Of a stretch of DNA of 64,000 nt, positions 26,901 through 35,268 are shown piece by piece. The stretch is taken from the NCBI RefSeq assembly GCF_037176765.1, contig NC_090022.1, positions 57,925,209-57,989,208 on the forward strand, given 5' to 3'. Source of the DNA: Anolis sagrei. Its lineage: Eukaryota > Chordata > Lepidosauria > Squamata > Anolidae. Within the stretch, counting starts at the first letter, position 1, and every line of letters begins with the position of its first letter. A program made the translations under genes and the position numbers. The notes under the pieces were generated by a model. That model ran no database searches. It saw only the letters and a program-made list of their open reading frames with translations, and was not told where the DNA came from.

Positions 26901-29900
26901 GGACTTACACAATCCTCCAAAATTTCTTGAATTCAAAGTCCCAACATGCTTGGCCACTGACTATGATGCCTTATATTACTTGGAGATATAGTCCAAAAAT
27001 AACTGGTGGGGAAAGCATCACAATAACCGTCTTTGTTTTTTAGGGTTTTCCTTCTCAACTTTCATTGAACAATGTTATGGTGTATTTCTGAGTAGAAATA
27101 GTTCCTCAACTTGTCAAGTTAATGTACTATTGTGTGTATCTCTTGCTGATACAAAAGGAAAATCTATAATTATTTAAGTAATTGCCAACTAATACATAGT
27201 CGCAAATGTTTAAACCTAGATCATGTAGCATCTAAACTCAGAGAAGTAACCTGCACTGCATAAGCCTAAATCATGTGTGTCAAGCAATTTCCAACAAATA
27301 CATTGTCTCATGACAGAACCATTATAGAAATATTGCAACATCCACACACTTACATCATACACAAAAGAAGCTGGTAAAATTCTGAGAATTAATGTCTTCT
27401 CTTGAGCTCTTATGACACAGGATAACAGAAAACAGTGTCCCAATCATATTATTTGCAAACGCATTTCAAGATGTGCCAACTTTTGAATTTCTGCATTTGT
27501 CACCATACCTGAGCATCATAGATTCGGTGCATTGCTTGATACAATTGGCTAACATATCTTGAAATTGCAGCAGCATCTTCTTCAAATACACCCAGCAAAG
27601 ACCGTGTCTAAATATCAAAGAGACAATGCATATTTTTATAATTCTGCAATTACAGTACTGAAGATAGATTCTGACACCACCAAATGGATGGCTAATCCAG
27701 AGCTGAAATGTATTCCTACCACAGGCTGGGCACATATCCGAGGGAACAGTGAGTCAAAAACGGTGAGAATTTTTGCAGTGGGGTGTGGTGGAACCCCCTG
27801 CTTCTTGGCAGGGGGTTGGACTGGATGGCCCATGAGGTCTCTTCCAACTCTTTGATTCTATGATTCTATGCACTCCCAAGGTCCCCTGGATTAATGTATT
27901 TCTCACAGTTGCCCACTCCTGCTTTAAAGCAAGTACTGAAAAGGTAACAAAATAGTTGGATTGCTGTTTTAAAAGTAGCTACATTTATTGTTATTTTCTG
28001 TTTTTACTATAATGTTAAATCAAGTGTATGATATCTGTGGCAGTTGCAAAGGCTGAGTTTCAATTTTTTCCTTAAGTAAGCTCAAGAATAAATATACACT
28101 TGAAATGTAAATCCTACATTATATTAAGGGGGAAACTAAAACACATATTTCTGATCTATCTACTACATGAGCGACTGAGAGAGCCTTTGTGTTAGATTGT
28201 CCAAAATCATTTGAAAGATACCAAACACTTAGAACAGAACAAAACACATAAAAAGTAAGAGGATGGCTCCATTAGTAAAAGTGAAATAAGTAATATAGTA
28301 ACAGAAAAATACAATATACTAAGGCAGTGGTTCTCAACCAGTGGGTCCCCAGATGTTTTGGCCTTCAACTCCCAAAAATCCTAACAGCTGGTAAACTGGC
28401 TGGGATTTTTTTGGGAATTGTAAGCCAAAACACCTGGGGGTCCACAGGTTGAGAACCACTGTACTAAGGGAAGCAAGAAGGAAAATTCTACAAAAATGGT
28501 ATAGGACTCCTGCACAACTTTCACCTTTTTTACCAGGTGTAAAGGACAGGTGTAAACAAAGAGGTGTTTAATCACATGATATGGGAATGCGATAGAATAC
28601 AGGCATACTGGAGAATGACTGAAGGAGAAATTAATGAAATGTTAAACTTTCAAATAATAATAGCAATAGAATACTGTATATTACATGCAATGATACCAGG
28701 AGTGTATAATGTGCAAAAGGAAAGAGTGGCTGACAAATTAATAGTGTGTGCTCAAATTGTTTTAGTGAGGGGTTGGAAAGATAAAACAAAGTGGACTCTG
28801 ACAAATTAGTATAACTATATAGTAAATATATTAAATGTGAACATAACAAATTGTAAACTGAACTATATAGATTAAAATAAAAAATGTTATAATAATTAAG
28901 AGTATGTGGGATCCAGTTAGGAATTACTTTAAAATGTATTAAGATGTGGAGTGGAAAAATTGACATTACGATGTAGCCCATTGTAACAATGCTTTTGGGT
29001 GAAGCTTGTGAAGCAGGTGAATATAGCACTAAATGTAATATGTAGAATAATCACAGGATGTTTTAAACCTACACATACGGATAGACTTTATAAGCTAACT
29101 GGCACTGCACATACACACACCCCCATGTGTGACAGGAAGTTGCGAGACAAATAATGCTTCCATCAGCCCTTGCCCGCATAGTCAATGGCAATGAATTCTG
29201 GGACCTGCAACTGAGCAATTTCTGAAATTGGAATAGGAAGAATCTAAGACATACATAAATTCAACAACAGTATAAAAAGACTAAACTGACTGGTGGGGAG
29301 CCCCTGAAATGGAAGTACATACCATATTTCCCCTAGCAATTCATAAATTTATTCTGGAATCAATTTTTACAGGATGGTGACTACCATAACTAGAGAGTTT
29401 TTCAGCCATAGCATGATTTATGGGTAATGTGTCAATCAATACTTGTACAAAGCAAAAAGTGGAAATTGCATATTCAATGCAGATTATTCAGTATAGTTGA
29501 TGCTTCCAGTTAAGAGATGCTGATGACACATAAAATGACCTGCTACTTCCAGCTGGTCTTCTTTCCATACTGGACTTAGATCTAGCTTCTGAGTCACCAA
29601 TTACAGAGATAAATAGTCCTGTGTATGCCTTCTAGAGTGGATATTTTGAGATTTTTTAAATGTATGCTGGGATTTTTTTTATTTAAGGAACCCTTCATTT
29701 TCACACTCACGAGAATCAACTATTAAAAGAACACAAATTACTACTTTTGGTTTTTATATTGCCAGTCACTACCAATAACAAAGTTACTGAAGTCTACATC
29801 GTATATTTCATAAGCAAATAACCTGGAAATCCTTTGCCATTATTGACATCCCCAAGCTTTAGAAAAAACAACTTAAGAAACCAAAATTAACCTTATTCTA

Positions 29901-32900
29901 ATCTGTGTTCCAAGGTCACAGAATGCTATTGGTCTGTTTGGGGTGGGATAGAAAATACACCAGGTCATCTGGTGGTGCAGTGGGTTAAACCCCTGTGCCA
30001 GCAGGACTGAAGACCGACAGGTCACAGGTTTGAATCCGGGGAGAGGCGGATGAGCTCCCTCTATCAACTCCAGCTCCTGGACATGAGAGAAGCCTCCCAC
30101 AAGGATGATAAAACATCAAATCATCCGGGTGTCCCCTGGGCAACGTCCTTGCAGACAGCCAATTCTCTCACACCAGAAGCGACTTGCAGTTTCTCAGGTC
30201 GCTCCTGACACGACCAAAAAAAAAAAAACCTGGAAAATGGCACTGTTAGCTAGATGGCAACATTGTACCTCACACTATCACATATTTGGTAGGAAGGGCC
30301 CGGCTATGGTCTTTTACAAGCAATCACCTATCACTCTAACACATGGGAAAATATCTTTCACACAGAGACATACAAACCAATGTTTCTCAGTAAGAGGTGT
30401 TCAGAAGGGTTTATGCCTTTACCTTCCTGAGGCTGAGAGAGTGTGACTTGTCCATGGTCACCTAGCAGGGACTTGAACCCTGGTCTCCAGAGACATAGTC
30501 CAACATTCAAGCCATTACATCACACTGGCTTCCTTGAAGGACTGATCACTAGCCTTTCTAAAATTTCCCTCACTCTCTCAAGTGTAGATGATCACTGAAG
30601 AAATTGGTGGTTTTCTTTTCCAGTTGTGATTTTCTATTGGCAAGCCTTTTCTTTTACTGGTTCAGACATTATATTCCGGGCTTGCATGTATCTTTACTTC
30701 ATTGCACTGGTATCACTGAGTCTTGAGCCAATCAATCTGGATGTAGACATCTGCAAAGTCTTTCTAAACTATTTACCTGAGCCTGAGATAGTTTCTCTAA
30801 TCTATTTTGTATCAAGAGTCATTATTTCTGAATGTTTTTGAAACACATTCTCAAAATTCAGTGGTACTTAAATCTAGTTGTGGTTATGTTAACATACAAT
30901 CCTAATGTAAAGCAATGTCTTCAAGGCTCCTCAAAAAATTATGGACTCCTCTATCAATAATGGTGGCCAAGCTGCTCACTTCATCTCAGTGCAACATTCA
31001 AATAGATGCATTCTCAGTGTGATAGCAGAGACTCACAGGATTGAGCACTCTTTCTTATGACACAACTGGTTTGAGACCTAAAATATGATGCAGAGTCTTT
31101 ACACATCAGACAGATCAGGGTGGAAAGATTCCCCCCCCCCCAAAAAGAAAGAAAACTGTAGTCCAATTTAGTGAATCGAGCAAGCAGCCAAAATTAAATC
31201 TGAACATTCATTTATTATTTCATGTTCACCATGTCCAAATGTTATTTCATACTAGTAAGTTTATTATGAAAGTTTGGCTCACTTAGCCAATAATGGAAGA
31301 TCTCTTGTACTGAATAGGCAATGTGGTTTACATACAATCTCCTGAGAAATGAGTGATATGGAAAAATGTTGTCATCACAACAGTTTTACTCATTCAGCTT
31401 TGCAGATCACAACCCTCAAAGACATTTCACCAGTCTGCCTTTAACTGTGTGGAAAGTCTTGAGCAATGGTTTTGACAATGTACTGGCCAGCCACAGAACT
31501 TCACATTAAAGTGAAACATGGCTGTTAACTACAATGTTTCTCTGTCCCTTGATAAAACACCATGTATAATGTTAAATGGTTCTGATTGTTTATACATTTA
31601 ATGTGGCTTTTCAGTTGTTTTCAGATAAAACCACATAAAACATAACACTAATTCACCTGCAATGCCAATCTATAGTTTGGTGTAATAAAATCCAGGTTAA
31701 AGGTATAGCTCTTCCACTCCTTGTGGGCTCTAGTTAAATAATTCTTGGTTTGTGGCAAACCATAGATTGTTGTAATAATGAAAGTACTAGGCAGTAGTTC
31801 GTGTTTGTTCTATGAACCAATACAGATAAAATCCTAGAAATCAGTGTTTCACTGAGGGGTTTCAGGGCAAGAAAAGTCACATTTTGGCATCATAAACTAT
31901 AAACCAGGAGGCAACAATGTACACAAACAGTGCTATACAGACAAGGTTCGGCATCTTGTCTTGTTTGTCCAAACCGCACTGAATGTTTGCCGTGTATGTG
32001 TACTGTGATGCACCCTGAGTCCCACTGGGGAGATAGGGTGGAATATAAATAAAGTGTTGTTGTTGTTGTTGTTATTATTATTAAAAACAACTTGTAAGAT
32101 TACCCCTAATTATACATTCATGGTTAAGTTGAGATTGAACAGGAGTTTCTTAGCTCATAATTCAAGACTGTAACCATTTTTTTAAAAAAAATCTGCTGAT
32201 ATATTTGACTAGAGAATATATAAACAAACTATCATTTGATGATTTTACAGAAGAATGCTTATTATTAAGAACTGATTCTGATAGAGCTTTTGGAGTATAG
32301 AGGTTCTATATAATGCAAAAAGTGTGAAATTACCACTAAATTTGCAATCTCATTCTTACTTGTAAGTAATTCTTGTTTGATTTGTGTTGGAGTAAAAATA
32401 CATAGGATCAGGATGTAAGATAATACACACACTGTAGTTACAGTGCCATGTCAATGTGGATTATAATAAAGCCACTGCACTCAAATAGCAGTGTAAAGGG
32501 TAATTTATTGAGCTGTAAGAATCTTTTATGACACTTGCACACTATTGCAATTGCTGTAGCTAAGAGCACAGAACACAAAAAGTTAGGACTATAAAGCACT
32601 TCTCAAACAGCTTTGCAGATCAGAGTGCAGGAAGTATTTCAACCTCCTCATGTATTAAATATCCTATGCAGGAACAGATGAGAAACTATAGTTTACTCTT
32701 CGGGTAAATCAGAAGATATTGCTCAGCATCATTCTCTTGCCACACAGGACACAATGATGATTTTTCCATAGTTGAAACGAAAATCTCAAACTCTTATAAC
32801 TAGCAAATTCATTACTGCCTTTTTCGGAATGAAAAAAACAAAACCTCTCAGTCTAAATTAAAATGTAGTGTTTAACAATTTCACACAATTCTAATGGCAT

Positions 32901-34662
32901 ACATTTGGCATTTCACCTTCAGACCAATGGGAAAGAGAAAAAAATACTGAAATATGCATATACCTATAAAATCATAGAGCTATCTAGTCCAACCCCCTGC
33001 CATGCAGGAAAAGCACAAAGTATAGATTAACATAATACAAAATAAATACATATGACATTATATATTTATTTTTATATTCTTATATTTTTATACTTTTACA
33101 ATTTATTTATACAGATTTTAATGGTTTAATCTGATTATGGTGTCATTTATGAGGCCTGGCTAAGATATATATTTTAGCCAAGCTTGTTCAATTCTTCTAT
33201 TTTTAAATGTGTATTAACTGTTTGCTTTAATTTTTAAAATTTGTTACCGCACATGGCATTGGATGTTTGCCATCTTTTCTTTTTGGAAGTTGCTCTGAGT
33301 CTCTCTGGGGAGAGAGGGTGGGTTAAAAATAAAGATTATTCTTACTAATAATAATACTTTTGAGGCAAAACTCTGAACAGGTTTCACCAGAAGCCAATTT
33401 AGCTAATGCAGCATTTAAGATGACAATCTCAGAGCAACCAATAAACAAATCCATCTGACCAAAGAGGAAGGGTGGAGTAGGCACACTGAGGCAGCAATTT
33501 GAATCCTTGCACAATATAATGATAAAATAAGAACGCTTTATTTGTATTCAGCTCTATCTCCCAGAGGGGACTCTCCCTCTCTCTCTCATATATATATATA
33601 TACACACACACACACAAAACGGGAATATAATTTATCCAGATCTGCTGCTCTTTTCACGTTATCCTTGATGGAAATTGTAGTGCTTCAAAGAAATATTAGA
33701 GCAGTAGCTCCCCAGGTGTTTTGGCCTACAACTCCCAGAAATCCCAGCCAGTTTACCAACTGTTAAGATTTCTAGGAGTTGGGTTGTTGTAGGTTTTTTC
33801 GGGCTATATGGCCATGGTCTAGAGGCATTCTCTCCTGACGTTTCGCCTGCATCAGAGGTAGTAAGGTCTTTGGAACTAGGAAAATGGGTTTATATATCTG
33901 TGGAATGACCAGGGTGAGACAAAGGACCCTTGTCTGCTGGAGCTAGGTGTGAATGTTTCAACTGACCACCTTGACTAGAATATAATGGCCTGACAGTGCC
34001 TAGAGCAAACTTTTGTTGAGAGGTGATTAGATGTTCTTGTTTGTTTCCTCTCTGTTGTTGTGCTGTTGTAATTTTAGAGTTTTTTTTAATACTGGTAGCC
34101 AGATTTTGTTCATTTTCATGGTTTCCTCCTTTCTGTTGAAATTGTCCACATGCTTGTGGATTTCAATGGCTTGTCTGTGTAGGAGTTGAAGGCCAAAACA
34201 TCTGGGGACCCACAGGTTGAGAACTACTGTATTAGAGCTTGTGGACACTTCTGTATAATTGGAGCATTCCTAACAACACGCAGGGCGCATCCACACCAGG
34301 CAACCTCAGCCTCCAGTTCTTAGAAGCCCCAGCCAGTATGTTCAATAGCCAGGAATTGTAGGAATTGGAGGGTGAGGGTCTACTCTACACTCTAGAGCAG
34401 GCGTGGGCCAACTTGGGCCCTCCGGGTGTTTTGGACTACAACTCCCACAATTCCTAACAGCCTACCGGCTGTTAGGAATTGTGGGAGTTGTAGTCCAAAA
34501 CACCCAGAGGGCCCAAGTTGGCCCACGCCTACTCTAGAGTGAACGTAGTTTGGCCTTTCCGCCTTCTCTCCACACGCTTCGACGCCCAAAACGGGCCCAG
34601 CGACCGACCTGAGGGCTGTCCTCCAGCGTCTCCTCGATGGGCAGCTTGTCTATCCCGGGCAT
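7414..34662 (-). CDS. APPL1: APPL1, BAR-PH-PTB adaptor of early endosomes (22 coding exons)
   Basis: Complete coding sequence: 22 exons, 2127 nt, 708 residues plus TGA (human is about 709). CDS segments, 5' to 3' on the minus strand: 34609-34662, 27509-27607, 25852-25911, 25202-25273, 24172-24259, 22478-22519, 21954-22012, 21495-21641, 20710-20792, 20434-20592, 19573-19761, 18809-18851, 17703-17759, 17448-17539, 16511-16693, 13067-13116, 12452-12626, 12317-12353, 11297-11443, 11112-11162, 9377-9466, 7414-7563. All introns are GT-AG and the phases join without a break. Residues ~1-270 form the BAR domain, ~277-375 the PH domain and ~495-655 the PTB domain, followed by a basic coiled stretch and the tail ending KESEA. 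Known role: Rab5 effector on APPL endosomes that binds the adiponectin receptor, AKT and DCC. The start ATG has a gccgccacc context. Odd points: an alternative donor in exon 7 and a transposon against exon 11. Confidence 0.97.
9377..9466 (-). CDS. APPL1: APPL1 exon 21 (residues 630-659)
   Basis: 30 codons of highly charged helix, DRRTSEKQKEIDKVKEKQQK and ELSKQKQIEK, a likely coiled coil. The DIRS-type insertion lies in the intron between this exon and exon 20. Confidence 0.95.
9640..10735 (+). mobile_element. DIRS-type retroelement fragment with gag-like ORF1
   Basis: A GC-rich insertion in the APPL1 intron between exons 20 and 21, antisense to the gene. It opens with a short dyad (ccggcgctcgcgccgg, ~9647-9662) and a TATA-like ctataaata (~9723), followed by an ORF from 9810 to 10730 (306 codons). 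The ORF begins with a cysteine/histidine cluster (CALCPNKYPDNDAHPHCLVC then CEIC) and has a basic Arg/Ser-rich second half. This pattern is familiar from ORF1 of DIRS-like elements in reptiles and amphibians. ORF1 looks whole, but the polymerase and tyrosine-recombinase parts are absent, so the copy is partial and not a working element. The open frame and contrasting base composition suggest a recent insertion. The family call is from memory; the boundaries are approximate. Confidence 0.6.
10849..10868. repeat. (AC)n microsatellite
   Basis: Alternating AC run just beyond the DIRS-type fragment. Confidence 0.85.
11112..11162 (-). CDS. APPL1: APPL1 exon 20 (residues 613-629)
   Basis: 17 codons, ICDSVGIAKQIAFHTEL; last PTB helix. 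Confidence 0.95.
11297..11443 (-). CDS. APPL1: APPL1 exon 19 (residues 564-612), PTB domain
   Basis: 49 codons, FPLPNVVLYATHQENKRLFG ... SVCYIFESNNEGEK; donor GTATGT. Confidence 0.97.
12317..12353 (-). CDS. APPL1: APPL1 exon 18 (residues 551-563)
   Basis: 37-nt micro-exon, LIDPQTQVTRLR; donor GTGAGT. Confidence 0.94.
12452..12626 (-). CDS. APPL1: APPL1 exon 17 (residues 493-551), PTB domain
   Basis: 175 nt, SILHQLFIVRFLGSMEVK ... ILAARAIHNIFRMTESHLLV. This is the start of the phosphotyrosine-binding fold. Confidence 0.97.
13067..13116 (-). CDS. APPL1: APPL1 exon 16 (residues 476-493)
   Basis: 50-nt exon, RTNPFGESGGTKSETE. One residue is absent relative to human SGGSTKS, which accounts for the 708-residue total. 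Confidence 0.94.
13738..13859. mobile_element. hAT-type MITE in APPL1 intron 15
   Basis: Starts CAGGGATGTCAAAACC. It is flanked by TATTAAAG (13730-13737) and TATTAAAA (13860-13867), an 8-bp duplication with one mismatch. The interior matches the ctccaactcccagaag family motif. Confidence 0.6.
14130..14385 (+). mobile_element. L2/CR1-type LINE 3' end
   Basis: Ends with the recurrent reptile motif taagccaccttgagtcccctt, then gggatataaat and an AT-rich (TAAA)n-like tail. The 5' part is lost. Confidence 0.7.
14652..15035 (+). mobile_element. Non-autonomous hAT element, 384 bp
   Basis: Flanked by a perfect 8-bp duplication GTCTAAAG (14644-14651 and 15036-15043). The left end is CAGAGGTCCTCAGGCTTTTT and the right end is ...GGGCCCGTG. 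It contains a (GTT)n run at ~14897-14932 next to a short CORE-SINE-like piece (tgtgctttcaagtcgtt). A related truncated copy lies at 58457-58655. Confidence 0.8.
16511..16693 (-). CDS. APPL1: APPL1 exon 15 (residues 415-476)
   Basis: 183 nt, low-complexity Ser/Thr linker then LDSLVAPDTPIQFDIISPV and EDQPGQAK. Acceptor TTTAG, donor GTAAAG. Confidence 0.96.
16962..17412 (-). mobile_element. Non-LTR retrotransposon fragment (ORF2 C-terminal region)
   Basis: On the minus strand it encodes a LINE C-terminal region: LAGIAPPDIHWKVATISER, TSLAHPLFGYQPACQRLKS, SFLRSTETLVGTPQQARVQK and LPPGHTENWATWK. The same segment recurs at 34985-35268. The clade (Jockey/RTE-like) is not certain. It is a 5'-truncated fragment in an APPL1 intron. 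Confidence 0.75.
17448..17539 (-). CDS. APPL1: APPL1 exon 14 (residues 385-415)
   Basis: 92 nt, EMAARVNQSALESVTPSP then SFQQRHESMRPT; linker between PH and PTB. Confidence 0.95.
17703..17759 (-). CDS. APPL1: APPL1 exon 13 (residues 366-384)
   Basis: 57 nt, WICTINNISKQIYLSENPE; the C-terminal PH helix. Confidence 0.96.
17800..17880 (-). mobile_element. L2/CR1-type LINE 3' end, minus strand
   Basis: Reverse complement of the gggcggtatataaat LINE terminus: atactgcccttctcagcccttaggcgactc. Confidence 0.6.
18440..18665 (+). mobile_element. MIR/CORE-type tRNA SINE
   Basis: Contains ctggagaccagggttcaaaa (box B region), tggccttgggcaaggcacac and accaagaaaaccccatgg, the recurrent squamate CORE-SINE order. 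Lies in APPL1 intron 12. Confidence 0.65.
18809..18851 (-). CDS. APPL1: APPL1 exon 12 (residues 351-365)
   Basis: 43-nt exon, SSILQAESKKDYEE; PH domain. Acceptor CTAG, donor GTAAGC. Confidence 0.95.
19233..19561 (+). mobile_element. Penelope-like element 3' fragment abutting APPL1 exon 11
   Basis: Flanked by AAAATACATA (19223-19232) and AAAATGCATA (19562-19571), a 10-bp target duplication with one mismatch. It starts with a short inverted piece of the family's 3' end (tgtcgaaggc), then reads forward through the ccacagatatataaaccc, gcaagcgaaacatcaggaga and ggccatatagcccgaaaaaa motifs. It is an old partial copy, antisense to APPL1. Confidence 0.75.
19573..19761 (-). CDS. APPL1: APPL1 exon 11 (residues 288-351), PH domain core
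   Basis: 189 nt, KTGLVSSSWDRQFYFTQGG ... CSVMAVDCEDRRYCFQITSF. Donor GTATGC. A Penelope-like insertion stands immediately downstream, with its target duplication reaching position 19571. Confidence 0.97.
19775..19925 (-). mobile_element. Sauria SINE 3' fragment, minus strand
   Basis: Reverse complement of the Sauria SINE end: aaggtaaaggtttccccttgac, i.e. (ACCTTT)n tail plus GTCAGGGGAAACC. Lies just upstream (in gene sense) of APPL1 exon 11. It contains a run of 15 G at 19827-19841. Confidence 0.7.
20041..20310 (+). mobile_element. L2/CR1-type LINE 3' end
   Basis: Terminal motif cacctgctttgagtattctt ... gtgggatataaataaa followed by an (AAT)n tail. Confidence 0.65.
20434..20592 (-). CDS. APPL1: APPL1 exon 10 (residues 235-288)
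   Basis: 159 nt from VRKEMDREVEIMQQTIEDLE to RNLTRKAGYLNAR; the BAR-PH linker and the first PH strand. Confidence 0.96.
20683..20696 (+). repeat. Homopolymer G14 near APPL1 exon 9
   Basis: Fourteen consecutive G (C in the transcript), 14 bases past the exon 9 donor side. Length may vary or be a sequencing artefact. Confidence 0.85.
20710..20792 (-). CDS. APPL1: APPL1 exon 9 (residues 208-235)
   Basis: 83 nt, ISFFKMGSENLSEQLEEF then LTNIGTSVQ. Donor GTAAGT. The split codon gives Glu where human has Asn. Confidence 0.95.
21495..21641 (-). CDS. APPL1: APPL1 exon 8 (residues 159-207)
   Basis: 49 codons from VKYEVMEDVYTSRKKQHQ to EPLLGYMQAQ; last long BAR helices. Acceptor TTTAG, donor GTGAAT. 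Confidence 0.96.
21954..22012 (-). CDS. APPL1: APPL1 exon 7 (residues 139-158)
   Basis: 59 nt, HDAAINRYSRLSKKRENEK. The end at 21954 is set by homology (next exon starts VKYEV); its donor is the weak GTTGAA. A stronger in-frame donor, GTATGT, lies 42 nt further on at 21911-21906 and would extend the exon to 21912. Confidence 0.88.
22478..22519 (-). CDS. APPL1: APPL1 exon 6 (residues 125-139)
   Basis: 42-nt micro-exon, EILTLKEVFQISSN with split codons at both ends; BAR domain. Confidence 0.95.
23523..23657. mobile_element. Palindromic hAT-type MITE
   Basis: Long imperfect inverted repeat: CAGTGGGTCCCAACCTTTGG at the left, ...CCAAGGGTTGGGAACCACTG at the right, with ctggaggacca and aagtccaaaacacc inside. 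No clear 8-bp duplication remains. Confidence 0.65.
24172..24259 (-). CDS. APPL1: APPL1 exon 5 (residues 96-125)
   Basis: 88 nt; LSSCHAVLSTQLADAMMF then PVTQFKERDLK, ending in one base of a split Glu codon. Confidence 0.96.
24575..24637. repeat. Perfect 20-bp inverted repeat, 23-bp loop
   Basis: AGTTGGCTTTGCCTGCTGTG at 24575-24594 is the exact reverse complement of 24618-24637. It lies in the APPL1 intron between exons 4 and 5. Possibly the core of a small MITE, or a transcribed hairpin. Confidence 0.85.
25202..25273 (-). CDS. APPL1: APPL1 exon 4 (residues 72-95)
   Basis: 24 codons, RFPLWGDDEVMNSTLQ then QFAKVIDE; BAR domain. A tryptophan stands where human has glycine. Confidence 0.96.
25852..25911 (-). 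CDS. APPL1: APPL1 exon 3 (residues 52-71)
   Basis: 20 codons, NELSAATHLTSKLLKEYEKQ, identical to the human exon as I remember it; BAR domain. Confidence 0.96.
27509..27607 (-). CDS. APPL1: APPL1 exon 2 (residues 19-51)
   Basis: 33 codons beginning TRSLLGVFEEDAAAIS and ending QAMHRIYDAQ, first BAR helix. Acceptor TAG ends at 27608; donor GTATGG. Intron 1 (7.0 kb) is the longest in the gene. Confidence 0.96.
27742..27872 (+). mobile_element. CR1 LINE 3' end
   Basis: Contains ggcagggggttggactggat and ends with two copies of the CR1 8-bp terminal repeat (gattctatgattctatg). 5'-truncated, in APPL1 intron 1. Confidence 0.85.
28325..28461. mobile_element. Palindromic hAT-type MITE with 8-bp duplication
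   Basis: CAGTGGTTCTCAACC ... GGTTGAGAACCACTG termini, flanked by perfect TACTAAGG copies (28317-28324 and 28462-28469). The two arms mirror each other around aacagctggtaaactggctg. Confidence 0.85.
28535..28990 (+). mobile_element. L1-type LINE 3' fragment
   Basis: Bases 28540-28809 encode GVFNHMIWECDRIQAYWRMT followed by a run ending GWKDKTKWTLTN, like the C-terminus of L1 ORF2 (HMxWxCxxIxxYW). The AT-rich tail follows. A truncated copy in APPL1 intron 1. Confidence 0.65.
29960..30229 (+). mobile_element. tRNA-derived SINE (ACA-type), full length
   Basis: Box A-like TGGTGCAGTGGG near 29974 and box B GTTTGAATCC near 30029 mark the tRNA head. The body has cctcccacaaggatgataaa and ends agcgacttgcagtttctcag ... 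tcctgacacgac plus A12. This is the most complete copy of the family. Confidence 0.85.
30405..30525 (-). mobile_element. MIR/CORE-type SINE, minus strand
   Basis: Reverse complement of the family: ctgagagagtgtgacttgtc, cagggacttgaaccctggtc and tccagagacatagtccaa. Confidence 0.6.
31985..32090 (+). mobile_element. L2/CR1-type LINE 3' end
   Basis: Terminus tgcaccctgagtcccactgg ... gtggaatataaataaag followed by (GTT)n(ATT)n. Confidence 0.65.
32965..33020 (-). mobile_element. CR1 fragment, minus strand
   Basis: aaatcatagagctatctagtccaaccccctgccatgcagg without breaks is the complement of the CR1 3' end; very short. Confidence 0.55.
33060..33352 (+). mobile_element. L2/CR1-type LINE 3' end
   Basis: AT-rich body ending gctctgagtctctctgggga ... 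aaaaataaagattattc. Confidence 0.6.
33578..33616. repeat. Compound (CT)n(AT)n(AC)n microsatellite
   Basis: Three adjoining dinucleotide tracts in APPL1 intron 1. Confidence 0.85.
33702..34229. mobile_element. hAT-type MITE split by a Penelope-like insertion
   Basis: Termini CAGTAGCTCCCCAGGTG and ...GAGAACTACTG, flanked by perfect TATTAGAG copies (33694-33701 and 34230-34237). The interior is interrupted at 33782-34179. Confidence 0.85.
33782..34179 (-). mobile_element. Penelope-like element fragment nested in a hAT MITE
   Basis: Flanked by TAGGAGTTG at 33773-33781 and 34180-34188. On the minus strand it encodes EIHKHVDNFNRKEETMK and MNKIWLPVL, the conserved tail of the GIY-YIG endonuclease region of Penelope-like elements, then the family's 3' UTR to ggccatatagcccgaaaaaa. 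5'-truncated relic. Confidence 0.8.
34398..34531. mobile_element. Near-perfect palindromic hAT MITE next to APPL1 exon 1
   Basis: Two 65-bp arms around a 4-bp loop with about two mismatches, flanked by 8-bp copies CTCTAGAG (34390-34397, 34532-34539). The arm starts CAGGCGTGGGCCAACTTG. It ends 76 bases from the exon 1 donor, so the foldback is transcribed in APPL1 pre-mRNA. Confidence 0.9.
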
Positions 34663-34880
34663 GGTGGCGGCTGAGTCTCCTGCACAGGCGAGGCCTCCCT
34701 CCGCGCCCTCACGACGGGCCTACCTCAATCTCCGCCTCAGCGCAACTACCGCACGGAAGTCCCGCCCCGGCCCCGCAGCAGGAAGGAGGGAGGGAGCCGC
34801 CCGCGAGGCCCCGGCGCCGCTTCCTATTGGCTGAGAGGGAGGCCACTCCGAGGAGAAGAGCGATGACGACATTAGCAAAC
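34520..34880 (-). promoter_or_regulatory. APPL1 CpG-rich promoter patch with CCAAT box
   Basis: This patch is much richer in C, G and CpG than its AT-rich surroundings and holds exon 1. An inverted CCAAT box (ATTGG, 34826-34830) lies about 165 bases upstream of the APPL1 ATG on the minus strand. No TATA box is apparent, as expected for a housekeeping CpG-island promoter. The transcription start cannot be placed. Confidence 0.65.
34609..34662 (-). CDS. APPL1: APPL1 exon 1 (residues 1-18)
   Basis: Reads MPGIDKLPIEETLEDSPQ. The ATG (34662-34660) follows gccgccacc, a strong initiation context. Donor GT is at 34608-34607. It lies in the CpG-rich promoter patch. Confidence 0.96.
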
Positions 34881-35268
34881 AACCCCTGTGGTCCTCCAGC
34901 CTGTGTCTGTTTCCCAAAGCTTCCTCTCCTTCTCCTTTTGTAGACTTCAGGCACGGACCAGGAGCCACTCAGGCACTGATGCAGTTTGGCACCACTTCTA
35001 AACAGCCATAGCTGTGAAATGGTATAGAACATGTATTGAGGTTCCAGGTTTTAACCTGCCACTTTTGGACTCTCGCTTGCTGAGATGTTCCTGCAAGTAT
35101 CTCTGTAGATCTTAAAAAGCTATTTATTGATTTAAGGTGTTGGCTTGCTGGCTGATACCCAAACAGAGGATGGGCCAGAGATATCAATGACTTGGTCCTT
35201 TAATTACAGGCTACTTCCCGATTGATGTCAGGTAGTGCTATATCAGCTACTTGACATTTCCCCAGTGG

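Noticed and set aside
34518-34943. 141-codon plus-strand frame over the CpG patch
   Set aside because: GC-rich DNA yields long antisense frames; it overlaps APPL1 exon 1 on the opposite strand and shows no domain.
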